Shown here: piece after piece, positions 47,821-58,269 of the stretch | Numbering within the stretch: the stretch's first letter is position 1 | How the letters are laid out: each line of letters opens with the position of its first letter | NCBI GenBank assembly: GCA_963854835.1 | Contig: OY978528.1 | Span: 53,974,508 to 54,038,507 of the forward strand | Source of the DNA: Megamerina dolium | Lineage: Eukaryota > Arthropoda > Insecta > Diptera > Megamerinidae | DNA: 64,000 nt | Direction: 5' to 3' | Program-made: the position numbers and the translations under genes | The notes under the pieces: model-generated | The model's database searches: none | What the model saw: only the letters and a program-made list of their open reading frames with translations | What the model was told of the DNA's origin: nothing

Positions 47821-49167
47821 ATGGTGAAAATTGACCAACTAAAAGTGGACCAGCTTAAAAAGCTGTTAGTAGAGATGAATCTATCGTCATCAGGTGCAAA
47901 GGCGGAACTGCTGGTGAGGCTGAGGCAAGCTATGGAGGCTAAGGGAATTAATGTAGAAGAACATGAGTTCTTCGAGAAAGCCGATATACAAGCAGTTGTG
48001 CTCGCTGAGGAAGAGAGCAAGGTAGATTCGAGTGGTCAACTCATGGAATTTATGAAAACCATGATGCAACAGCAGCAACAACAGTTACAACAAAATGCCT
48101 CTCGCATTGACTCCAAGCTTCAAGAGCATTCGGCTGAATTGCGTATGAAAATTCAAGAAGGTTCGTCCCGCCAAGAAAACGCTATGGGAGAATTCCAGAA
48201 AACAATTGACTACAAGTTTCAAGAACATTCGGCTCGCCAAGAGGGCGTTATTAGTGAATTGCGTATGGAAATTCAAGAACATTCGGCTCGCCAAGAACAC
48301 GTCATCGAAAATCTACAAAAAGGAATTGAACTTAGATTTCAGAAAATTTCCGGAGCTATTAATGACAAAGTCACAGAGCTGAAACAACACGTGGATGAGT
48401 TGGATGATAAGCTGAAGGAACATGTCGACGACTGGGAAGATAAGTTCGAGAAATTACAGCACGAACTCAATCAACTAAAAATAAATGGACCAGCCACATC
48501 AGTGATTAGAGATTCAAGTACAATCAAATTAAAGCCACCAACATTTGACGGAAGCACGCCATTCAACATCTTCAAGCTTCAATTCGAGACAACAGCTTCG
48601 AAGAATCAATGGGATGACAGCGACAAAACTGCTGCTTTAATAGTCGCATTAAAAGGTAATGCTTCCGAGGTGTTACTGATGGTTCCAGAGAAAGATCGTG
48701 GTAGCTATCAGTCACTGATGGACACACTTCAGCGGAAATATGGAAATGAATACAAGAGTCAATTACATCGAGTGGAATTGAGATCGCGAGTGCAACGGAG
48801 TAATGAGAGCCTTCAGGAATTCGCTTCCGATATTGAGCGCTTATGTCATCTAGCGTTCTCCGGTAATTCGGAAGAGTTTGTCGAAAAAATAAAAATAGAG
48901 GCATTCATAGATGGCATACGTGATGGAGAGACAAAGCGTGCTCTGGTCATGTCACCCAGGAATACTTATGCCGAAACAGTCAGTAGTGCCTTGACATTTG
49001 AAGCCGCCAGTTTGATGTGTAGACCAATGCCACGGGTACGCCAACTAGAAACAGAAACAGCAGATCTGGTTGAAGCAGTGTGTCAGGCAGTTAAGTCAGT
49101 AATGCAGCCTGAAGGAAGAACAACAGGTCGACGTGAAAACAAATTTAATGGTAAGTGCTCCATTTGA
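47821..49167 (+). CDS. Gag of Gypsy element 2, truncated before the zinc knuckle
   Basis: 448-residue Gag. An N-terminal SAP-like motif (LKVDQLKKLLVEMNLSSSG ... ELLVRLRQAM, residues 5-42) is followed by a Gln run and a coiled coil with repeated QEHSARQE units at about 100-200, longer than in element 3. The capsid-like core (LKPPTFDGSTPFNIFKLQFE through GIRDGETKRALVMSP) comes next. The frame ends at a stop created by the internal deletion just after GKCSI, so the CCHC knuckle and the frameshift signal are lost. The capsid part is intact, so it could still form particles (inference). Confidence 0.85.
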   Translation: MVKIDQLKVDQLKKLLVEMNLSSSGAKAELLVRLRQAMEAKGINVEEHEFFEKADIQAVVLAEEESKVDSSGQLMEFMKTMMQQQQQQLQQNASRIDSKLQEHSAELRMKIQEGSSRQENAMGEFQKTIDYKFQEHSARQEGVISELRMEIQEHSARQEHVIENLQKGIELRFQKISGAINDKVTELKQHVDELDDKLKEHVDDWEDKFEKLQHELNQLKINGPATSVIRDSSTIKLKPPTFDGSTPFNIFKLQFETTASKNQWDDSDKTAALIVALKGNASEVLLMVPEKDRGSYQSLMDTLQRKYGNEYKSQLHRVELRSRVQRSNESLQEFASDIERLCHLAFSGNSEEFVEKIKIEAFIDGIRDGETKRALVMSPRNTYAETVSSALTFEAASLMCRPMPRVRQLETETADLVEAVCQAVKSVMQPEGRTTGRRENKFNGKCSI

Positions 49168-50014
49168 GCGAATTGCTATGGACATAGCTGGGCCATTTCC
49201 AATAAGCAACGCAGGAAACAAGTATGTTCTGGTGGTTATAGATTACTTCAGTAAATGGCCTGAAGTATACCCCATTCCAAATCAGGAAGCTACTACAGTT
49301 GCGGATGTATTCGTCAACCAATGGGTTACTCGTTATGGTGTACCGATGGAGTTACACTCAGACCAAGGTCGAAATTTCGAATTAGTTGTATTCCAAGAGA
49401 TATGCCGTATGCTGGGTATATACAAAACTCGTACAACACCTTTGCATCCACAATCTGATGGCATGGTAGAACGATTTAACCGTACCTTGGAGGAATATTT
49501 GAGAAAAGTCGTAGATAAATACCAAAGAGACTGGGATGTACATATACCAATGTTCCTCATGGCATATCGATGCGCACAACATGATACGACGGCTACTACA
49601 CCGGCAATGGCAGTTTTTGGAAACGAGTTAAGACTGCCAGCTGATTTAAAATTTGGAGTCGTAACACCAACGAGATCAACCGAAGGTAATTATACTAGCG
49701 AAAAGCGGGAACAGTTGGATGAAGTACATCGGTTCATCAGAGAGCGGTCGCAGATGATAAGCGATAAGATGAAGGCCAGGTATGACTTGAAAGCAAATTC
49801 AAAAGGGTTCTATGAAGGAGAGCTTGTAATGCTTCATAATCCACAACGAAAGAAAGGCCTGTCTCCTAAACTACAGACTCATTGGGAAGGACCATATGAG
49901 ATTATAGCAAAGATAAATGACGTAGTGTATCGCATTCAACGTGCCTGGAATAAAAGAGCAAAGTTTAAAGTAGTGCACTTGGAGCGACTTGCGCCATATC
50001 GAGGGGAAGTATAA
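49148..50014 (+). pseudogene. Integrase fragment of Gypsy element 2
   Basis: Residual integrase in a different frame from gag. It holds the catalytic core MDIAGPFP, LHSDQGRNFE and MVERFNRTLEEYL (the three acidic residues) and the C-terminal part ending LAPYRGEV, but lacks the HHCC zinc domain. The deletion joint places a gag-derived ATG at 49148 in frame with the core. Expression without a frameshift or a new promoter is doubtful. Confidence 0.8.
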
Positions 50015-50052
50015 AAACTTGTTCGGGACGAACAAGGTTAAGAGGAGGGCAG

Positions 50053-50490
50053 TGTAACGAGTATCGATAGTTGATTACTCATCACTATTGTGACTGACTC
50101 TATTGGCAGCATCGAAACGAATGTCAACAAAAAGAAATAAGCGATAACCAGAACAAGCCAACGAGAAAGGAAGAGAAGAATCTCGATAAAGGAAGATTCT
50201 GGGGTGTTGCCAACAGAGTATAAATAGAGCCAGTGTTGAGTATTGACAATCAATCGAATTCCGAACGTGAATGCGCAAACATCTATACAGAGGCAAAAGT
50301 TGCTAGTACATTAAAGTGTTATTGTAAATAGTTGATTATAAACAGAGTTGATTGTAAATAGAGTTTATTAAATAAATTGTTGCTGTATATAGTTGTATAA
50401 AATAAGTGTTGCAGTTATCATTAACAGAATCCAGTGATCGAACAAGGTAATTCAAATAGAATTAAACGTTCACAGAATAAAAACGTAACA
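50053..50490 (+). repeat. 3' LTR of Gypsy element 2
   Basis: 438 bp, visually identical to the 5' LTR and preceded by the purine tract AAGAGGAGGGCAG. Confidence 0.95.
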
Positions 50491-50890
50491 GTATGTAAAT
50501 ATGGTTTCTTTACTATCATTATATTAATAATGCGAGTACGTACGTTCGTGCAATTGTTATGTGTTTGTTGCTTTTCTTTATTATAAATTATTTTACAATT
50601 TATTGTGAATGCAAACTTTTGTGGTAAACTGACTGACAGACAGACAGACAATTGACAAACAAATAATAAAATACTCTGCCCCTTTTTGCTGTTGACTTTA
50701 TCGTAAGGAGACATAATGTTAACGCCCTTGCGATAAATTGAAAAGTGTAAAAATTTTCCTATAATTCATTTGCGATAAAATCTGATTGTAAAGAAGAAGG
50801 GAAAAAAAGAACAACACACAACTTAAAAAAGAATTGTTTAGACTTTTTAGCTAGTCTCTTTATTAGATACCCTACATATTGGAACATTAG

Positions 50891-51366
50891 TAGGCGCATT
50901 CTTTTGCACGCGACTTGCAAAAGAACACTGACTTATTTGCCGAACTGCATGCAAAGCAACAACAAAAGTAAGCGACATCGTCTATTTTAACCGAGTTCAA
51001 TTAAAGTTTATATTTTAATCGACCTGAGTTATAGTGTAGGAAAGTAAAAAAACAGCACTATTGTGAATAGACTACTGGAATGTGCTTGGGAAATGTCAAC
51101 AACACGTCAAATTATTGTAAATATAAACAAAAATAAGCAAAATAAAGCAAGTGCAAATCAAAATTTATTTTAAATAAACATTATATATTTACCACAGATT
51201 CCGCAGAATTGTTTTTTTTTGTTTTTATTTCGTTTATAAATTTCACGAACAACCATATATACCACCAGCGTTGCTAAGTAACTAAAGAGAAATTATATTC
51301 AAGTAAAAGGGAAATTAAATGCGAGTTGGTGTTCTTTTGCAACTCGGTTACAAAAGAATGCAGCTA
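50891..51366. mobile_element. TAGCTGC-type MITE, copy A
   Basis: 476 bp with imperfect inverted ends: left TAGGCGCATTCTTTTGCACG, right complement TAGCTGCATTCTTTTGTAAC, each continuing to GAGTTGCAAAA or a close variant. It is non-coding and AT-rich. Internal sequence including AACACGTCAAATTATTGTAA and CATATATACCACCAGCGTTG is shared with copy B at 57182. Confidence 0.85.
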
Positions 51367-54300
51367 GTAAATGACTTCAGAATGAAGAAGGGTGCTATTT
51401 ATGAAATTAAAGCGAACAATTTTCGTCTGGCAATGCAAAAATGGCAAAAATGATACAATTAAATCGTTTGGAGTCGATATTTTCAAACGTAACAATTCAA
51501 CATTATACCAAGTTACAAGAATAAAATGTGGATGGGTAAAAATTTGCAATATTTTAATTGCTCAATTAAGGGACTAAATTTAAATTTAAATTTAATTGGA
51601 TATAATTTTAAAACGAATATATAAATTGTGGGAGAGGTAAAGCAAAAACAAACACAATTTTGACACTACTTAAACTCGTTTTCGATATTTCTTTTAGACA
51701 CCAACTGAAAGAATTTCATGATTGCCGGATTAGTTACTCGTTCTATTGTGGTTGCAGATATCTGAGTGCGTGCCAAAGGAGCTTTAACCAAATAGAGTTT
51801 GAAAGGAAAATGTATTGAGATAGAAAACTATAGATAGATGACAGTACTTTTTGAAACTTATTGTTATTAAAATTGTCAACACACATAAGACTACATTGCA
51901 CTATTTTATAATACCTAGTAAGGATCACAATGATGCCGTCGTCGAATATTCTGTTCGTAGGGTATTACATTGTATATTCGCGAAAATTCATTATATTTAT
52001 TTATTATTACAGTGGCTAATTACCTACCTATATCGTTTTACTATATGTGGGTTAACGCCTGTTTTTTGCTCATATCATAAATACATTTATTTGATATATA
52101 TCTTTTGTATATACAGGTACACATTCAGTATGCCAAGGTATTATAAAATTTAGGTAATTGGAATATTTTTGACTTACTTGCACCACCTTATCAAGATTTC
52201 TATTGTTATTATTGTTGTTATTTGAAACTTTATGACAAGAACTTTAACCTTTCAGCGCATAAACAAGTATTGACTCATGTGATTATTGTATGCGTAGAGA
52301 GATATTATAGGAACAATTGTAGTTTGAATATATGTACATATGTAAGTATATAAAAGTTAGTTCTCGATTAGATATTGATTTGAGAACTAATCCTTTTCCC
52401 TAAGGTCCAATGTAAGAAAACGATCCGAGAAACATTAGAAAATCATAGGACTCTCAACAAAAAGGGGATTCAGTTCCGTAATTGAGAAATTGGTTAGTTA
52501 TGTAATCGAATTCAAACCTTATTCTCGAATGAATTTCTGATGTGGATTGAAAAATTATGTGGTACTTATGTTGATGGTCAAACAAAAATGAAATTCATAA
52601 ATAGTTAATTTTTGTTTGTTTCATATGTATGTTACATCTATACTAGTTAACGAATTTTTCAAAAAACTTGAAAATTAATTCAGATTTTTATATAAAATTA
52701 TTATACCTATAGGTGGGTATACATACAAGAACAATTTTAAATTATATAACATCAATTTATACTTCTTTGATTTCTTTGTTTAAAGTTAGAGATGAGCGAC
52801 AAAGTTCAATAAGCGATAACACTTTGACGCGTTGCATTGTTTCTATAATCCACATCGAATGGAATTGTAATTAGTGATTCGACGTTAGTTTTCGACTCCA
52901 GTACGATTAGAGAATTACATTGGATATCTATGTAAAAGTCATAAATTTCTCTAATGTTAGAATCTGTGTTTGCTGGGTAGCATTAGATTACATTAAAATG
53001 TTTTTTTTTGTTTTGTTTCCAAGTACTACTTATCTACTACTACTACTTATCTGCCAAATGCATGAGAAATCAAAAAGAAGGACGTAATAATAAATTTAGG
53101 AATTTTAATAACACGGAAAATTTAACAACATCACTCAACATAGTAAAAGTAAATAAAAAAAGTAAACAAATAAACCTACAAAAAAAAAGCAGATATAAAC
53201 ATATCACATAAACAAGCACGTTCACGCTGCAAACTTAAATTTTGTATGTGTAATTTGTGTGTAATTCATGGAATACTTATAGTATGCACTTCGATGAAAT
53301 TTTGTAAAAAATATTTATTTTCAAGTATTTAAATTGATAGGAATTCTTTAAAAATCAAACAATCACTTGATTTCTTTTATACACACATACATATATTCGT
53401 TCCGTCTATTTTATTCATTTTAACATTCACTACTATTTTTGTTGTTTTGTTTACAAGAGCAATAGAGCAAAATAAAAGACATAAACACAATTCCAATAAA
53501 TCGTGCATATGTTACGCTTATCACACAAAATAAATAAATGTCAAGTATTATCATTGGAGTAATAAATAATTATGAGAAACAAGGAAAACACCGCAATGGA
53601 AAAAATTTGAATAACAACTGTACAAATAAGAAACTTATGTTAATAAAAATACATATGTACTCGTATATATATAAAAAAAAAATGTATGTGAATGTTGTCA
53701 TGCATAAGAGCAAATCTGGTGTACTGGATCAAAGTAATAATAAGGTATAAAAATAGCATTTGGTATATACTCGCAGTATGGCGGTACGTATGAGTAATAA
53801 CAATTGTACTATATACGTACATATCTACTTATAATTTATGCATCCTAATAAATATGTACCAGCTTGTTTATTTAATTTTTAGCTTAATATACAATGATAT
53901 GATTTTTACCTTACAAGTTATTTTTAAATATATATTGTTGACTATTTAAATTTTTATATTACGCATAAAGCTTTTTAGAATCGAATTCAAAGCCATTGGT
54001 TAAACCATTGGAGCGGCCACTATGATTTCACATTGATAACCTAAAGCACTGGACAAGAGAAAAATAAAGTACTTCCTTGAAATTTGTGGATTGTATCACT
54101 ACTCATCGTTAACTATTAGTTAAGCAGTTGCACTCCCCGGCATAATTAACGAAGTGCTGAGGATAATATATTGTTAGTTAAACTCTTGTAATTAGTTAAC
54201 CCGTAACTGTAAATTCCATCCTTAATCAATTAAGTTTTAGGTATAAATAAAGAGAATGTATTAATAATTAAAATATTACTACACAGAAGAAAGTGTAAAA

Positions 54301-57181
54301 TTAGTTCACAGTTTATAAATAAAGGTATGGTTGTATTAGATCTTTGTTAGAAATAGTAAATATTCCCATTATTAACACGATTTTATTCATAAGGTTGCCT
54401 CAGGTGGCTTTTCAGTAGCTACCAGCTCAATTTTCAACATTGTCGACGGATTCGGGCTTTATCTGATGAATAGCTCAGACCATATTCACCTTAAGTGCCT
54501 AGATTGTTTGAATAACAACTATATTTCACAGCCTCCCATTAACGAAAAGCTAATCAGCTGATATCAGCTGAAAAAAAGTCGATAACCATGGCTTTGTAAC
54601 TCTCACCGATGATCGATATGGCATTTCCAGCTGTATTTCCGAAAAAAATATGCAAATAATGCCACCACCCAAAAATTTGCACTAAACTGTCACTCATTGT
54701 GAATGAATTGGATTTCCTACAATTTTGTTTGTTAATATAGATGCTGAGGTGAAAATGAACCTTATCAGAAGGTAAGATTTCTTGGCCAATATGATTTGAT
54801 GTCCAATTCGAACTACCATGAGGACAAACTACTAAACTAATTATATCATTACTGCAGTGTAATGAACTTTACGGCACAAACTTGAGTGCGAAAGGAGTGG
54901 GAAAGAGATGTCAGTGTCAAAATGAACTATGACCAATATGATATAATTAGATGGAACATGCTCTACACATGTATGTAATCTTATTGTAAATTGAAATTCT
55001 TACCATCGCCAATTTACAACTTTTGTCAGCAATTTAGAGGAACTATAAGGCAAGAGTTTAGATGATTACCGAAAACATTTCTGTTTATTTAAATTTTACC
55101 TTTAAAAATAAAAATTTGTTCCCAAATATTTCCGTAAAATAATCTTAAATATTTTATTAAAAAAATTTTTATTTTGCACTTCAATATGTGTGGAAACCAA
55201 AAAAAAGCTTTATTGGATTCACGTTTATCTCTTTTTAAAATCGATCGTTTCCGCGAAGAGAATTCATCGAAAAATTCGTATATTCAAATACTCGTAGATT
55301 AGAAAAATATTTCATAATATGTTTAGTTATGTAAAATGAATTATCAAGTTGGTAATCAGTAGCTTTGAAACTCTTGAGAAAAAAAAATAAATAAATAGAA
55401 CAATGAAACACACAAATTAGCCAATCCAGTCAACATTATCAAGAGACAAATTAGATCCGATAAGTTTGTTATTTGCTGTCGGCCAAATACCTAGGGGAAC
55501 AATACGATAATTTGTGGACAAGATAATAAATTGAGATGGGAATCAAATATGCACATAATTTTTACCAGATAAAATTTATATTTTATGAAGCTCGATAGGC
55601 CAAATGTTTTTAATAAACCATACTGATTTGGAACTGTTGGTACCTGTATTTCTAGTTGGTGGATAACAACCAACTTCCAACTATGAATCAATTCCTGTAT
55701 TTATATTCATAGATACAGGTATGTTTGTAAATTATAGGTACCAATTATTTGACACTAATTAATAATTATTTAATCAGCGATTATGCTGACGGTGAACTGT
55801 ACCCAAACCGTATGTTTTTGAAGTAGTCACACTTTGATAAGAACAACACCAACTATCGTGCTACAATAACATTCGTTTGGGTTGGGTTTGCTTTTATCAA
55901 AGCCAGGCAATGAAAACAACTAGATCGCGCCTGTTGAAATAACACCACCTTCCAATTCCATCATACTGTGTATCCAAGTCAAGCAAAATACATTTCGATC
56001 GATAGCATTAAATTGGCCTATTTAAAGTATTTGTGAGATATCAGTCGATTCAATTTGAACATGACATTGCAATATTAAACGTTAAATTGGTGTTATAACT
56101 CTTTTCTACATATTTTGTCTACATATTTTTGGTTTTAATTTATTTATTTTGTTTAAGTCCATGGGTACTTAAATAATTCCATAACAAATAACAGCCAAAA
56201 CAGCTCTAAATATACAATGGTATAAATGCATATAACATATATGATATTGATAAATTCAATTTCTGACTATTCATGTGATTATTTAAATATTCATATATGT
56301 ACATGTACACTCTGATAAATTGTATTTTGTTTTTAAACACTTGTTCTTGTTGTTGTTGTTTTTTAAATAAATAATAAAGTACGCAAAGAGTCATTACATA
56401 TGTATAATTGAAAATTATCTTGAGTGATTGATCATTTTTTTAAATAATTTATCACATTTTATAGTTATATTTTTTTATTTATTTATTTATTTATTTAGAA
56501 GTGTCTTACTTATATTATAATTTTATGAAATTATATATAATTTTATTACAGTATATACTAACTATAAATATTTACTTGCATATTTTATTTGCTGGCTTAA
56601 GGCAAATAGTTTTGTTTAATTGAATTCGTTCAATTCATTTGATGCCAGTAATTAATCAAATGCAATTATCATTTATATTTCAATGTTAAGGAAATGTTAT
56701 TTCATATGTCATCGTATGTTCAAAGATGTTTTCTGTTGCACTTGATAAAATATTAATAAAATTATTAAAAGAGTGACAACGCATGTATGTACAACATATC
56801 TAATATTGTATATAAACTACTATGTATTTATAAAGATAACACATAGTGTGGCAGATGTTTGAATAAATACATATTTTTAATTCTTTACAATTTGCACTAT
56901 TTATTTTATGTTTCATGTTTTATGTATTTTAATTTGAGAACTTTCGCCATCATGCAACTACATTGCGTATAGATTATAATTATTTATTCGATTTCCTCAT
57001 TCAAACAGTGCATAATAGTCCCATCCATTTATTGTTTGTCCTTTTTTCAACTAATCAATGGTTTCGCGTGTGGCTCGAACTTTTGCTAGTTGTATTGTAT
57101 TAGAGCAACAATTTGCTAAATACAATTAAAATAGTAGAAAATAATTATACAATAGTAAAAACATTCTTAAATAATTTATAC
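51367..57181. other. 5.8 kb non-coding interval
   Basis: AT-rich and gene-poor, with scattered TACATATGTA motifs and simple runs. No ORF exceeds about 100 codons and none shows a domain. Part of it could be introns or regulatory DNA of a gene outside the window. Confidence 0.5.
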
Positions 57182-57537
57182 TAGCTGCGTTCTTTTGCAC
57201 GCAAGTTGCAAAATAAAAAAAACAGCACTATTGTGAATAGGCTATTGGAATGTACTTGAGACATTTCAACAACACGTCAAATTATTGTAATTATAAGCAA
57301 AACTAAGCAAAATAAAGCAAGTGTAAATAAAAATTTATTTTAAATATATTTACCATAGAATCCGCAGAATTCCTTCTTTTTTGTTTTTATCTCGTTTACA
57401 AATTTCACGAACAATCATATATACCACCAGCGTTGCAAAGTAACTAAAGGGAAATTATATGCAAGTAAAAGGGAAATTATATGCGAGTTGGTGTTATTTT
57501 GCAACTCGCTTAGAAATAATGCAGCTACGTAATACAG
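57182..57537. mobile_element. TAGCTGC-type MITE, copy B
   Basis: 356 bp, the same family and orientation as copy A but missing about 120 bp, chiefly near the left end and in short internal gaps. Ends TAGCTGCGTTCTTTTGCACG and, as complement, TAGCTGCATTATTTCTAAGC. The shared core allows direct alignment to copy A. Confidence 0.85.
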
Positions 57538-57793
57538 AAACTATTTCAAAAAAGTCGTAAGCTAATTCCTTTGGGATGCCACTTCTCGGCCATAACAATT
57601 TCCTCTCTTACTTAAACTATAAAAACGTAAACTTTCGGTCGATGAAACAGAAAACAGGCATCGAATTTGTGGATGCTGTAAGAATTTTGTCATCATGATT
57701 TGAATTCTTCACTCAAGAGCACTTTGGTCTCCTCTTTTCCAAGTAATTATCGTGAATGGTTCTGCGTGTGTCAAACTTTTGCTAATTACATAC

Positions 57794-58231
57794 TGTTACG
57801 TTTTTATTCTGTGAGCGTTTAATTCTATTTGAATTACCTTGTTCGATCACTGGATTCTGTTAATGATAACTGCAACACTTATTTTATACAACTATATACA
57901 GCAACAATTTATTTAATAATCTCTATTTACAATCAACACTGTTTACAATCAATTATTTACTATAACACTTAAATGTACCTGCAGCTTTTGCCTCTGTATC
58001 AATGTTTTAGCAATCACGTTCGGAATTAGATTGATTGTCAATTCTCAACACTGGCTCTATTTATACTCTGTTGGCAACACCCCAGAATCTTCCTTTATCG
58101 AGATTCTTCTCTTCCTTTCTCGTTGGCTTGTTCTGGTTATCGCTTATTTCTTTTTGTTGACATTCGTTCCGATGCTGCCAATAGAGTCAGTCACAATAGT
58201 GATGAGTAATCAACTATCGATACTCGTTACA
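57794..58231 (-). repeat. 3' LTR of Gypsy element 3
   Basis: 438 bp, complement of the family LTR. It differs from its partner at 63245-63682 by two substitutions (GAGCG versus GAACG, and CAATTATT versus CAACTATT). Confidence 0.95.
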
Positions 58232-58269
58232 CTGCCCTCCTCTTAACCTTGTTCGTCCCGAACAAGTTT

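Larger units (their letters stand above)
47354..50490 (+). mobile_element. Ty3/Gypsy element 2, internally deleted, identical LTRs
   Basis: 3137 bp with 438-bp LTRs (47354-47791 and 50053-50490) and target duplication GTAT (47350-47353 and 50491-50494). The LTRs look identical base for base, so the insertion is very recent. About 2.9 kb of the internal region is missing: the zinc knuckle of gag through the zinc region before the integrase core, including protease, RT and RNase H. The junction at 49155-49159 lies in GTGCT, shared by both parent sites. Primer site, 5' gag and polypurine tract are kept. Confidence 0.95.
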
